NCBI RefSeq assembly: GCF_042677945.1
Contig: NZ_JBHUDN010000009.1
Length of the DNA: 64,000 nt
Source of the DNA: Haloplanus litoreus
GTDB lineage: Archaea; Halobacteriota; Halobacteria; Halobacteriales; Haloferacaceae
Direction: 5' to 3' (one strand)
Shown in pieces: positions 34,656 to 43,074 of this stretch (positions within the stretch are counted from its first letter, which is position 1; each line of letters starts with the position of its first letter). The translations under genes and the position numbers were made by a program. Under the pieces are notes generated by a model. The model did no database searches. It was not told where the DNA came from and was given only the letters and a program-made list of their open reading frames with translations.

Positions 34656-35519
34656 TCACGAGTCCAGCAGATCGGGCAGGTCGTTCACCGTCTCGACCAC
34701 CGCGGCGGCGCCGGCGTCCTCGTAGGCCCGCCGCCCCGAGTCGCCGGTCAGTCCACCGGTGAGGACACCGACCCCGTAGTACGTCCGGTCGGCGTCGGCG
34801 TCGGCGGCGTTCACCGCGGTCCGCACGTCGTCGAGGGTGTCGCCGGCGAAGGCCACCCGCGCCGCGTCCAGCCGATCCGCCAGCGTCGTCAGCGCCCGGG
34901 GGTGCGGTTTGCCCGCCGCCCAGTCGTCCATCGTGAACCGGTGGGCGTCGGGGACCGAGAGGCCGACCCGGTCGAGCGCGATGGCCGCCTCCGCGGCCGG
35001 GCGCCCCGTCAGCACGCCGACCGCGAACCGCTCGGTGAGGGTCTCGAGCGTCGCGGGCTCGACGAGGACGGGTTCGTCGTGGATGTAGCCGCGGGTCTCG
35101 AACGGCGGCTCGCCGCCCTCCAGATCACGGTACAGGTCGGCACCGAGGTAGAGCGCCTGGAAGGTCTCGCGCAACCGGTCGGGGGCCCAGCGGCCGAAGA
35201 CGTCGTCGTCGTCGAGCGGGGCCGCCCGAACGACGGCTTCGGCGGCGTCCAGGCCACCGCCCCTCGCGGCGACGGCGTCGGTGAACGTCGCCACGTCGCC
35301 GTCGTAGCCGGCCTCTCGGGCGAGGACGTAAAGCGCCGCGGCGTCGGTGAGTTCCCAGTCGTTGTTGAAGCCGCCGGCGTCCTTGAAGCGCTGGATGCCG
35401 GCGTCGTCGATGGTCCGTCCGTACACCCGGTCGACGGATTCGACGATGGCCCGGCGATACGAGTCCGCGACGTCGACGAGCACCCCGTCGATGTCGAGTA
35501 CGACCGCGTCCACGTCCAT
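34656..35519 (-). CDS. HAD-superfamily phosphatase (TIGR01548-like)
   Basis: 287 residues. The HAD nucleophile motif is VVLDIDGVLVDVADSYR (Asp at about residues 8 and 10), motif II is GVLTGRPAAEA, and motifs III/IV are DDWAAGKPHPRAL and VAFAGDTLDDV. It matches the subfamily-IA group TIGR01548, common in haloarchaea and of unknown substrate. The ATG at 35519 is the family start; the frame stays open upstream to about 35855 as a shadow. Confidence 0.85.
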   Translation of the reverse strand: MDVDAVVLDIDGVLVDVADSYRRAIVESVDRVYGRTIDDAGIQRFKDAGGFNNDWELTDAAALYVLAREAGYDGDVATFTDAVAARGGGLDAAEAVVRAAPLDDDDVFGRWAPDRLRETFQALYLGADLYRDLEGGEPPFETRGYIHDEPVLVEPATLETLTERFAVGVLTGRPAAEAAIALDRVGLSVPDAHRFTMDDWAAGKPHPRALTTLADRLDAARVAFAGDTLDDVRTAVNAADADADRTYYGVGVLTGGLTGDSGRRAYEDAGAAAVVETVNDLPDLLDS

Positions 35520-35565
35520 GTGCCCGAGGGTGGCACGGCGGGCCAAGTGCCTTTCTATCGCCCGG

Positions 35566-35742
35566 TCACCCGACCCGCGTACTGATCCCCTCGGCGGTCC
35601 GGCCGCCAGGGTGGCGAAGTTGGCCGCTCTCGACCTCGGAGACGTAGCCGTGGACCGTCGCGTCGACGAGGGGCGTACCTCCGGGGAGCGCACCTGTGTG
35701 ACACGGACCGCGTCGACGTCGACCCAGCGACAGCGGTGCCCG
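35566..35742 (-). pseudogene. coding-like fragment without start codon
   Basis: Directly after the UPF0146 stop, and in the same frame, a 58-codon stretch stays open to a TGA at 35566. Its last 43 codons (beginning about TGALPGGTP, with VDATVHGYVSEVESGQ) use G/C at most third positions like real genes here. It has no ATG, GTG or TTG. It may be the tail of a frameshifted small gene or an error in this draft sequence. No family was recognised. Confidence 0.35.
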
Positions 35743-36162
35743 CTACCGGTGACACGGCGCGGGAGCGACGTACAGCGTCTCACGGCCGACCGATTCCCGG
35801 TCGACCGGGACGGTTGGCTCCTCGAAACCGAGGGTGGTAAAGAGGAAGTCGGCACCGGCGGCGCCCGCCACGTCGCGGGCGGATCGCTGCAGTTCCGCGG
35901 GCAGGTTCAGGCCGTACACGGCGTCGACGCGGTAGGGGTCACCGGGACCCTCGCCGTCGAGTGCGTCGGCCCGGGCGACCACGTCGTCGCGGACGAAGTC
36001 GACGCCGTCGGGGACGGGCGCGTCGAACACGTCCGTCGCGGTGACCGCACAGCCGGCGTCGACGAGGGCCGTCGCCACCTCCGGACGGCGACCGATCCCC
36101 ACTTCGACGAGGCGGTCGTAGGTGGCGAGTCGGTCGACGAGTGCGGAGCGCGGAGCCGTCAC
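35743..36162 (-). CDS. UPF0146 family protein
   Basis: 139 residues. A small archaeal family with a methyltransferase-like Rossmann core: LVEVGIGRRPEVATALVDAG, VTATDVFDAPVPDGVDFVRDDV and VDAVYGLNLPAELQR. Whether it binds SAM is unknown. It diverges from the archaemetzincin gene, with 39 bp between the two ATGs. The in-frame stop at 35743 is followed by a coding-like stretch (see 35566-35742), but the length up to the stop is normal for the family. Confidence 0.88.
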   Translation of the reverse strand: MTAPRSALVDRLATYDRLVEVGIGRRPEVATALVDAGCAVTATDVFDAPVPDGVDFVRDDVVARADALDGEGPGDPYRVDAVYGLNLPAELQRSARDVAGAAGADFLFTTLGFEEPTVPVDRESVGRETLYVAPAPCHR

Positions 36163-36171
36163 GTCGGGATA

Positions 36172-36177
36172 TTTATA
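36172..36177 (+). promoter_or_regulatory. TATA box of the archaemetzincin gene
   Basis: TTTATA within an AT-rich run, centred about 28 nt before the ATG at 36202; supports that start over open frame further upstream. Confidence 0.6.
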
Positions 36178-36201
36178 GCGGGCCCACGCTTAACACCTCT
36201 C

Positions 36202-36723
36202 ATGCTCGTCGACATCGTGCCGATCGGGGACGTGCCGGCACAGGTGAAACGCGAGGCTTCTGCCGGACTGCGAGCAGTCTACGACTGCGACGTGACGGTC
36301 CACGACGCCCAGCGAATCCCCGACGGCGCGTTCGACCGGAGTCGGAATCAGTACCGGGCCGAGGAGTTCATCGAACTCGCCAGCCGCGTCGGGAGCGGCG
36401 AGAAGAACATCGGCATCACCTCCGAGGACCTCTACTACCGACGTCGGAACTACGTCTTCGGGCTCGCCTACCTGAACGGCAACGGCTCCGTGGTCTCCAC
36501 GTATCGCCTGCAAACTACCTCCGACGGCGGGATCACCTCCAAACCCCAGTCCGAAGTGTTCGCCGACCGCGTGCGCAAGGAAATCGTCCACGAAATCGGT
36601 CACACCGTCGGCCTCGAACACTGCGACAACGAACGCTGTGTGATGAGCTTCTCGCCCACCGTCCGCGAAGTGGACAAGAAAGAGCAGAACCTCTGTGGCT
36701 CCTGCGACCGAACGCTGTTCTAA
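36202..36723 (+). CDS. amzA: archaemetzincin zinc metalloprotease
   Basis: 173 residues, peptidase family M54. The extended zinc motif is H130-E131-IGH134-TVGLEH140, followed at once by C141, then C146, C165 and C168, which hold a second structural zinc, exactly as in archaemetzincins. No signal peptide, so cytoplasmic. Biological substrate unknown. A nested hairpin repeat follows in the convergent spacer before the YbhB gene. Confidence 0.95.
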   Translation: MLVDIVPIGDVPAQVKREASAGLRAVYDCDVTVHDAQRIPDGAFDRSRNQYRAEEFIELASRVGSGEKNIGITSEDLYYRRRNYVFGLAYLNGNGSVVSTYRLQTTSDGGITSKPQSEVFADRVRKEIVHEIGHTVGLEHCDNERCVMSFSPTVREVDKKEQNLCGSCDRTLF

Positions 36724-36736
36724 CGACTCATCCGGA

Positions 36737-36804
36737 TTACTGTAGCTGTTTCCCGGTGAGTCGCCGAGACCGTCTCGGCGACCTACCGGTCCTGACTTAC
36801 AGTA
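36737..36804. repeat. nested inverted repeat, family II copy 1
   Basis: A 68-bp element made of three nested inverted pairs: TACTGTA (36738-36744) with TACAGTA (36798-36804), CCGGT (36753-36757) with ACCGG (36785-36789), and a central perfect 10-bp stem GTCGCCGAGA (36760-36769) with TCTCGGCGAC (36773-36782) around a 3-nt loop. It fills the spacer between two convergent genes. A related element is at 38649-38713. Confidence 0.8.
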
Positions 36805-36811
36805 CCCCGTC

Positions 36812-37264
36812 TCAGGGCGCGTAAGTCCCCTCGTACACCGCCTCCTCGAGGACGTGCCCCTCCATCGCCCGCTCCAAGTCGTCGAGCATCGACCCGGCCG
36901 GCACGTCAAGTTCGGCGTCCAGCGCGAACAGCCGGAACCGGTAGGTGTGCTCCCCGTCCGGGGGGTTCGGGCCGCCGTAGTCCGTCTCCCCGTAGTCGTT
37001 CTCGCCTTCGACGGCGGCGGCAGTGTCGGTCGACCAGTCCTCGGGGATGCGTTTGCGCGTCGGGTCGACGTTCCACACCAGCCAGTGTCGCCACACCTTC
37101 CCCGCCGGTTCGAGGGCGTCGGGGTCGTCGACGACGAGCGCGAGCGACTCGGTCTCGGCGGGGGGATCCGACAGTTCCAGCGGCGGGTTGACGTTGTCGG
37201 CCGTGTAGCCGTACTTCCGGGGGATCGGGTCGCCGTCTCGGAAGGCAGGGCTGGATAGCTCCAT
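36812..37264 (-). CDS. YbhB/YbcL family Raf-kinase-inhibitor-like protein
   Basis: 150 residues, phosphatidylethanolamine-binding-protein fold. Motifs are IPRKYGYTADNVNPPLELSD, LALVVDDPDALEP, WRHWLVWNVDP and YGGPNPPDGEHTYRFRLFAL. Bacterial and archaeal members have no firm role. No signal peptide. It diverges from hmgA (81 bp between the ATGs) and converges with amzA. Confidence 0.92.
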   Translation of the reverse strand: MELSSPAFRDGDPIPRKYGYTADNVNPPLELSDPPAETESLALVVDDPDALEPAGKVWRHWLVWNVDPTRKRIPEDWSTDTAAAVEGENDYGETDYGGPNPPDGEHTYRFRLFALDAELDVPAGSMLDDLERAMEGHVLEEAVYEGTYAP

Positions 37265-37345
37265 ACTGACACGTGCACGCCGCGAGGAGTTATCTTTGGG
37301 GGGCGACCGGTAACGCTTAGGCGCGCGGGACGCCACGACTCGGGC

Positions 37346-38575
37346 ATGACCGACGACTCGGATGCGACCGGCGCGGACGCCCTCGTCCGGCGGGTCCGCG
37401 ACGGCGACCTGCGGGTCCACGAACTCGAAGAGCACGCCGACGCCGACACCGCGGCGACGGCGAGACGGCGCCTCGTCGAATCCGAGACGGGCGTCTCCCT
37501 CGACGCCGTCGGCGCCTACGGCTTCCCGGCCGACCGCGCCGACGCCAACATCGAGAACATGATCGGCGCGGCCCAGATTCCGATGGGCGTCGCCGGGCCG
37601 GTGACCGTCGACGGCGGCGCCCTCGACGGGGAGCGGTACCTCCCGATGGCGACGACGGAAGGTGCTCTGATCGCCAGCGTCAACCGCGGCTGTTCGGTGG
37701 TCGACGCCGCCGGGGGCGCCACCGCCCGCGTCACCAAATCGGGGATGACTCGCGCGCCCGTCTTCCGGGTGGCCGACGTCGCGGAGGCCGAGGCGCTCGT
37801 CGCGTGGGTTCGGGACAACGAGGGGACTCTCCGGGAGGCCGCCGAGGCGACGACCAGTCACGGCGAACTGCAGGGCGTGACTCCCTACGTCGTCGGCGAC
37901 TCCGTCTTCCTGCGTTTCCGCTACGACACCAAGGACGCGATGGGGATGAACATGGCCACCATCGCCACTCGGGCGGCCGCCGAAGTGGTCGAGGCGGAGA
38001 CGAGCGCCTCGCTGGTCGCGCTCTCGGGCAACCTCTGTACGGACAAGAAGCCGGCGGCGATCAACGCCGTGGAGGGACGCGGGCGGTCCGTCACCGCGGA
38101 CGTGACCCTCCCCCGCGGCGTCGTGGAGGAGCGCCTGCACACGACGCCGGAGGCCGTCGCCGAGGTGAACACGCGCAAGAACCACGTGGGAAGCGCCAAG
38201 GCCGGGAGTCTCGGTTTCAACGCCCACGTCGCCAACGTCGTCGCCGCCATGTTCCTCGCGACGGGGCAGGACGCCGCCCAGGTGGTCGAGGGGGCGAACG
38301 CGATTACGACCGCCGAGGTGCGCGAGGCGGGCCTGTACGTGAGCGTCTCGCTCGCGAGTCTGGAGATTGGGACCGTCGGCGGCGGCACGAAACTGCCGAC
38401 ACAGGGGGAAGGACTCGAACTGTTGGGCGTCGCCGGCGGCGGCGACCCCGCCGGATCGAACGCCGACGCCCTCGCCGAGGCCATCGCCGTCGGCGCGCTG
38501 GCTGGCGAACTCTCCCTGCTCGCGGCGCTCGGCTCCCGACACCTCTCCTCGGCCCACGAGTCGCTCGGCCGTTGA
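37346..38575 (+). CDS. hmgA: HMG-CoA reductase (NADPH)
   Basis: 409 residues, class I type. Reduces HMG-CoA to mevalonate, the committed step to archaeal isoprenoid lipids and the target of statins in haloarchaea. Catalytic segments: MATTEGALIASVNRG (Glu), TDKKPAAINAVEGRG (Lys), RYDTKDAMGMNMATIAT (Asp) and a C-terminal LGSRHLSSAHESLGR (His). Dimerisation motif ENMIGAAQIPMGVAGP. The ATG at 37346 gives the family length. Confidence 0.97.
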   Translation: MTDDSDATGADALVRRVRDGDLRVHELEEHADADTAATARRRLVESETGVSLDAVGAYGFPADRADANIENMIGAAQIPMGVAGPVTVDGGALDGERYLPMATTEGALIASVNRGCSVVDAAGGATARVTKSGMTRAPVFRVADVAEAEALVAWVRDNEGTLREAAEATTSHGELQGVTPYVVGDSVFLRFRYDTKDAMGMNMATIATRAAAEVVEAETSASLVALSGNLCTDKKPAAINAVEGRGRSVTADVTLPRGVVEERLHTTPEAVAEVNTRKNHVGSAKAGSLGFNAHVANVVAAMFLATGQDAAQVVEGANAITTAEVREAGLYVSVSLASLEIGTVGGGTKLPTQGEGLELLGVAGGGDPAGSNADALAEAIAVGALAGELSLLAALGSRHLSSAHESLGR

Positions 38576-38648
38576 CGACCGCCCGCAGCGACTGCCGGGC
38601 ACCGTCGTCCCGGCGCCGACGACCCGCCGATTCCTGCGACGGTCGGCC

Positions 38649-38713
38649 GTAACTGTCTCGGGATACTCACTCGTGCCGACGTACAGTCGGCGGTACGGTC
38701 CTGCTCTAGAGTA
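38649..38713. repeat. inverted repeat, family II copy 2
   Basis: Related to the element at 36737-36804. Its right end CGGTCCTGCTCTAGAGTA (38696-38713) matches 14 of 18 positions of 36787-36804; its left GTAACTGTCTC (38649-38659) matches 9 of 11 positions of 36742-36752. The central stem differs in sequence: GCCGAC (38675-38680) with GTCGGC (38686-38691). It also lies between convergent genes and reaches into the last codons of the DUF5817-like gene. Confidence 0.65.
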
Positions 38714-39233
38714 GCCGGTACGTGCCCCCGGATTCGCTGGCCTCGCCGCGCCGCACCAGTCGGTCGAGCAGATCGGTCGCGGCGTCCGGGGGGACACCGT
38801 GCTCGGTCGCGTACTCGAGGACGTCCTCCTCCGCAGGGGCGTCGAGGGTACGGATGGCGTCGCGGACGATTTCGGGGCGGCTCCGACTCCCGCCACCCCG
38901 TGTCGCTCGCTCACCCGCCGCCTCGGCGGCGTCGGCGTCGACCCCCGCCGCGTCGAGATACTCCCGGTCGTCGACGACGGCCTCGTCGGCGACGGCGTCC
39001 AGGTCGGTCACCGAGGGTGTCGATTCGAAGGCGTCGGTCGCGTCGGCCCGGTCGGCGAGCATCGCCGCGCGCGCCTCGCGGGCGGCGTCGCGGTCCGCGG
39101 CGGTGTACAGTCGCTTCAGATTCGCCGTCCGGTGGCGGTGCCGGCAGCGCGGACAGGTCGCCGTCTCCGCCGTCTTCGGGTCCGCGAGCAACCACAGCGC
39201 GTGACACTCGTTACAGCCGACCACCGCGTACAT
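38706..39233 (-). CDS. DUF5817-like zinc-ribbon/winged-helix protein
   Basis: 175 residues. An N-terminal zinc ribbon (CNECHALWLL ... CPRCRHRH) is followed by a charged helical middle and a C-terminal winged-helix-like domain (IVRDAIRTLDAPAEEDVLEYA, DLLDRLVRRGEASESGGTYRLL). This fits haloarchaeal DUF5817 proteins. A nucleic-acid-binding role is inferred from the domains. The start ATG at 39233 places the ribbon at the N-terminus. Confidence 0.8.
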   Translation of the reverse strand: MYAVVGCNECHALWLLADPKTAETATCPRCRHRHRTANLKRLYTAADRDAAREARAAMLADRADATDAFESTPSVTDLDAVADEAVVDDREYLDAAGVDADAAEAAGERATRGGGSRSRPEIVRDAIRTLDAPAEEDVLEYATEHGVPPDAATDLLDRLVRRGEASESGGTYRLL

Positions 39234-39276
39234 GGTGGCGACGTTGCGCGCTTCCGGTAATGAACCCGTCGTCCCG

Positions 39277-40053
39277 CTACGACAGGGGGTCGGCGTGGTC
39301 GAGGCACCGGTCGATCGACCGGTCGACCCAGTCGACGACGGCCTCGTCGTCGCTCTCGAGGAGGGCCCCCGCCATGTCGTCGACCCCCGACGAGCCGAGG
39401 AAGGCGTGGCCGTCGGCGACACCGAACGCGAACGGGACGTCGGCGGCGGCGACGTAGACGTCGGTGCGCGGCGAGTCGACGACCGCCCGGAACCGGTCAC
39501 AGTACGTCGGCGAGAACTCCGACGGGTGCGGCGTGGCCTCTTCGAGGACGAGCGTTACCTCTTGGAGGGTGGGATCGTGCTCTACGCGGGTGGCGAGTTG
39601 CTCGACCGTATCGTTGAGGAGGAACGGAGCGACCTCCCGGATGCGGGTCGCGTCGGCTCGGAGTTCGAGGAGCCGATCCACGGGGGCGGTGGGGTCGGTG
39701 TCGGGCCGAACGACAGTCGCGTCGGCCAGCGCCTCGACGTCGAGGTCGAAGGCCGACGCGGGTGTCCGTTCGAGGAACGGGCGGGCCTCCTCGGCGAGAC
39801 GCTCCCGCCGCCGGAAGCAGTCGTAGGACGAGAGCATGGTGGCGCCCATAGCCGTGAGTTCGTAGCCGCCGTCGACGGAGCGAACCCAGCCGCGGGACTC
39901 CATCGTCCGCAACGTTCGCTTCAGCGTGCGCCGGGACGCGGACACCCGCTCTTCGAGCTGCCGTGCTGAGAGGTACCCCCCTTCTCGAAGGGCGGTCAAC
40001 GTCTCGGGACGCGTGGCCGAACCGAGCAAGTATTCGAGCGCGGTGTCCGACAT
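39277..40053 (-). CDS. transcriptional regulator with FilR1-like middle domain
   Basis: 258 residues. The N-terminal winged helix (about 1-70) has TRPETLTALREGGYLSARQL and SRRTLKRTLRTMESRGWV. The rest matches the FilR1 middle domain, frequent in haloarchaeal regulators and possibly ligand-binding. It lies 43 bp upstream of the DUF5817-like gene on the same strand and diverges from the next regulator gene. Confidence 0.82.
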   Translation of the reverse strand: MSDTALEYLLGSATRPETLTALREGGYLSARQLEERVSASRRTLKRTLRTMESRGWVRSVDGGYELTAMGATMLSSYDCFRRRERLAEEARPFLERTPASAFDLDVEALADATVVRPDTDPTAPVDRLLELRADATRIREVAPFLLNDTVEQLATRVEHDPTLQEVTLVLEEATPHPSEFSPTYCDRFRAVVDSPRTDVYVAAADVPFAFGVADGHAFLGSSGVDDMAGALLESDDEAVVDWVDRSIDRCLDHADPLS

Positions 40054-40165
40054 CGGTCGGTCGACAGTGACTCGCCACGCCTCTAAAACCCCCGGCGTGA
40101 TTCACCAAGCCGTCGACGCCCCGTGACTCGCCGACGGCGGCGGCGTCCCGGCGGTGAGCCAAGCG

Positions 40166-40170
40166 TATAT
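40166..40170 (+). promoter_or_regulatory. TATA box fixing a GTG start
   Basis: TATAT centred about 29 nt before the GTG at 40197. It supports leaderless initiation at this GTG and explains why no ATG is found there. Confidence 0.6.
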
Positions 40171-40196
40171 GTACGCTCGCCACGCACGTCGAGACG

Positions 40197-41087
40197 GTGA
40201 CGGAAGACAGCGAGAGCCTGCGTCCGGACGACGCGTTCACGCTGCTGGCCGACCGGACGCGGATCAAGATCATCCAAGCCCTCGGCGACGCGTCGACGCC
40301 AGGGGTGCCGGAGACGCTCCCATTCTCGGAGTTGCGACGCCGGGCCGACATCTCGGGCAGCGGCCGGTTCAACTACCACCTGAAACGGCTGGTCGGCCAG
40401 TTCGTCGAGGAGACGGGGGAGGGCTATCGCCTCAGCTACCCCGGTGTCCGGGTGTATCAGGCGATGAAGGCCGGCACCTTCACCGAACGGGTCCGGATCG
40501 ACCCATTCGACATCGGCGTCGACTGTCACGTCTGTGGCGCCCCGCAGGTGGCCGGCTACCACGACAGCCTGTTTCGGGTGCGCTGTAGCGACGACGACTG
40601 TGGGGCGGTGTTTTACAAGTACTTCTGCCCGCCGAGCAGTCTGGCCGAGCGGGAACGGGAGGGCGTCCTCCGGGCCACCAACGAACGCATCCAGCGCGAA
40701 ATCGCGTCGATGGCGAAAGGCGTCTGTCCCTGGTGCTGTGGCCGGATGGACGCACGCGTCCTGCCGAGGGAGGCCGAGATGCCCCAGCGGGACAACCCGG
40801 CTATCGAACACCGGGTGCTCCACACCTGCGGGACGTGTGACGGGTCGCTCTACACGCGTCTCGGGGGACTCGTCGTCACCCATCCCGCCGTCGTCTCCTT
40901 CTTTCACGATCACGGCGTCGACGTGACGCGCCGGCACGTCTGGACGCTGCCGTTCGCCGCCTCGGACGAACGAACGACCGTCACGGACACCGAGCCCTGG
41001 CGAGCGACGGTGCGGGTCGACTGCGAGGACGAGACGCTCCGGATTCGACTGGACGACGGTCCGTCGGTGGTCGGAGTGTGTCGGTGA
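40197..41087 (+). CDS. ArsR-type winged-helix regulator with C-terminal zinc domain (DUF7351-like)
   Basis: 296 residues with a GTG start. The N-terminal winged helix has DAFTLLADRTRIKIIQALG and SGRFNYHLKRLVGQFVEE. The C-terminal half has several Cys/His groups: CHVCGAP, CSDDDC, CPWCCGR, CGTCDG, suggesting one or two zinc sites and possibly a sensor. It resembles haloarchaeal DUF7347/DUF7351 proteins (from memory). The effector and targets are unknown. Confidence 0.82.
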   Translation: MTEDSESLRPDDAFTLLADRTRIKIIQALGDASTPGVPETLPFSELRRRADISGSGRFNYHLKRLVGQFVEETGEGYRLSYPGVRVYQAMKAGTFTERVRIDPFDIGVDCHVCGAPQVAGYHDSLFRVRCSDDDCGAVFYKYFCPPSSLAEREREGVLRATNERIQREIASMAKGVCPWCCGRMDARVLPREAEMPQRDNPAIEHRVLHTCGTCDGSLYTRLGGLVVTHPAVVSFFHDHGVDVTRRHVWTLPFAASDERTTVTDTEPWRATVRVDCEDETLRIRLDDGPSVVGVCR

Positions 41088-41134
41088 GAGACGGCCATAT
41101 GCCGGCTCTCTCGACACAGTGACAGCCGACAGGA

Positions 41135-41305
41135 TCAGTCGACGCGACGGACCGATCCCGTGGCCAGCCTGGCGGCGTCGACGTGGGCCGCGAGACGGCC
41201 ATCGTTACGGAACGGATCGGCAGGAGTCCGCTCGCCTTCGACGGCTTCATCCACGGACACCGGGTCGTGTGCGGTTACGTCACAGCCCAGTATGCAGGCG
41301 TCCAT
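41135..41305 (-). CDS. possible 56-aa small protein
   Basis: An ATG-initiated frame (MDACILGCDVTAHDPVSVDE at its start) 45 bp after the S-layer-type gene on the same strand. Amino acid composition is acidic-to-neutral and the codon pattern is only moderately G/C-rich at third positions. No family was recognised and no TATA box of its own was seen. It could be read from the upstream transcript or could be chance. Confidence 0.35.
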   Translation of the reverse strand: MDACILGCDVTAHDPVSVDEAVEGERTPADPFRNDGRLAAHVDAARLATGSVRRVD

Positions 41306-41350
41306 AGCCGAGAACTGGCGCGAGTCGACCTCCCGATTGGGTGTGGTTGG

Positions 41351-42952
41351 CTACCGCCGGAGCCACCACCAGCCGCCGCCGAGGAGGGCGAGGACGACGC
41401 CGAGCCACGCCACGAGAATCACCGTGTCGGTCGGTCCGGACTCCGCGGCGACGGTGACGGGAACCTCGTACGCGCCGGCGTCGATGGTCTCGCCGTCGGG
41501 TCGGTCGGCCGTGACGTTCATCCGTACCGACGACTGCGTCGGCACCGCGTCCTCGGAGACGGTGAGTCCGAACGCGAGGGTGGCCGTCTCGTTCGGGGCC
41601 AGTCGGTCGACGTAGGCAACCCGCGACTCGCTGGCGAACGGTTCGGAGATGGCGAGTCGCGCGACCACGTCGGTGAGCGTGACGTCCTCGACGTTCCGGA
41701 TGCGGACGGTCATGCGGTTGTCCGTGTCGATGTCGAAGGTCGTCTCGCCGCGCGTCACCGACAGCCAGTCGCGCTCGGGGGCGATCCGAGCCGAGGGCTC
41801 CAGCGGTTCGCTCACCTGCCGGGTGCGGCGGTCGTCGCGGTACCGGACGGTGAGGTTCAACTGCTGGGTGGTGGGCGTCGCCCGCTCCGAGACGGCCACG
41901 TCGAACGCGAAGGTGCGTCGCTCCCCGGGGGCGAGGCGGCCGAGCGACACCTCGGTGTCGGTGGGATCGACGTTGGGGTTCGACGAGCGGTAGACGAGAA
42001 CCGCGTCGCGGACCGTCCGCGGCCCGGTGTTCGTGACCATTCCTCGGATCGTCCCGGGTTCGCCGACGTGGAGGTCGCCCGAGACGTTCGACGCCGCGAA
42101 CGCCTGTTCGGGAAGCGGCGTGACCCCCGTCGTCAGTTCGCGGGAGGTGCGCTGGATGCCGTCGCGGTCCCGGTAGGTGACGCGGCCGGACAGGGGGTAC
42201 TCCCGCACCATCGCGTCGGCCGTGGCGCTCGCGGTGAACGCGAACGTGCGGTTCTCGCCTGAGTTCCAGGTCCCCGTGAACGCGCGGGCACCGGTCGAGC
42301 GCGTCCCGAGACGGAGTTCCCCGGAGGGGGAGCCGAGTTGGAGCGTCGCGTCCCGCGCGGGATCGGTGCCGACGTTGCGGACGGTGACGGAGACGTTGCC
42401 GCGGCCGGAGACCCCGACCGACGACGCCGAGTCGACGAGTTCGAATCGAGGAACGTCCCGAACCCGGAGTGTCAGATAGTGGCGCTGGTCGTGGACGCTG
42501 TCGACGAACTCGGGCGGGGAGGTACCGTACTCCACGAAGTACGTGTACGTGTACTGGACGCGGACCGGCAGCCGGTAGGTCCCCGGCGTCGCGTTCTCCG
42601 CCACCGTGATCGAGACGGGATAGGGTCCTGCGGTCCCCTCGGGGACGCTCCCGGCGGGATAGCGCCCCGTGTTGATCTCGACGGGCGCCGATCCGGGCGA
42701 GACGGAGAACGTCAGTCCGCGAGCGGTGGTTACACGGTCGACGTACTGCTCCGGGCCGGCGCGTCGCAACTCCCCGCTGTTCGACAGGTAGACGGGGAGG
42801 GAAACCTCCTCGCCGGGCGTCACCTCGTCGTCGGGTGTGAACAGGGAGATATCCGGGGATCCGATCACCTGATCGGCGCCGAGCGCCGGGGGCGCCGCCG
42901 CCAGCAACAGCGTGAGCGCCACGACGCCGGCGAGCGTTCGCGACGCAGTCAT
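41351..42952 (-). CDS. exported COG1361-type S-layer/CARDB-domain protein
   Basis: 533 residues. Signal peptide (LAGVVALTLLLAAAPPALG), a long extracellular part with at least three NEW3/CARDB-like Ig repeats (for example VSVTVRNVGTDPARDATLQL, IRGMVTNTGPRTVRDAVLVY, MTVRIRNVEDVTLTDVVARL), and a C-terminal transmembrane anchor (TVILVAWLGVVLALLGGGWWWLRR). This layout is that of COG1361 proteins, often encoded with ABC or RND exporters. The ABC-2 exporter genes lie directly upstream on the same strand. Confidence 0.85.
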   Translation of the reverse strand: MTASRTLAGVVALTLLLAAAPPALGADQVIGSPDISLFTPDDEVTPGEEVSLPVYLSNSGELRRAGPEQYVDRVTTARGLTFSVSPGSAPVEINTGRYPAGSVPEGTAGPYPVSITVAENATPGTYRLPVRVQYTYTYFVEYGTSPPEFVDSVHDQRHYLTLRVRDVPRFELVDSASSVGVSGRGNVSVTVRNVGTDPARDATLQLGSPSGELRLGTRSTGARAFTGTWNSGENRTFAFTASATADAMVREYPLSGRVTYRDRDGIQRTSRELTTGVTPLPEQAFAASNVSGDLHVGEPGTIRGMVTNTGPRTVRDAVLVYRSSNPNVDPTDTEVSLGRLAPGERRTFAFDVAVSERATPTTQQLNLTVRYRDDRRTRQVSEPLEPSARIAPERDWLSVTRGETTFDIDTDNRMTVRIRNVEDVTLTDVVARLAISEPFASESRVAYVDRLAPNETATLAFGLTVSEDAVPTQSSVRMNVTADRPDGETIDAGAYEVPVTVAAESGPTDTVILVAWLGVVLALLGGGWWWLRR

Positions 42953-43074
42953 CTACTCGACTGCCTCGCTCGTCGCGGCCGGCGTCGGTCGGAGGGCAGT
43001 AGCGCGGGGGCGCCGACGGTCATACCCCGAATAGGACCGCCGCCCCGCATAAATGGTTGGGGCAGAATCATGAT

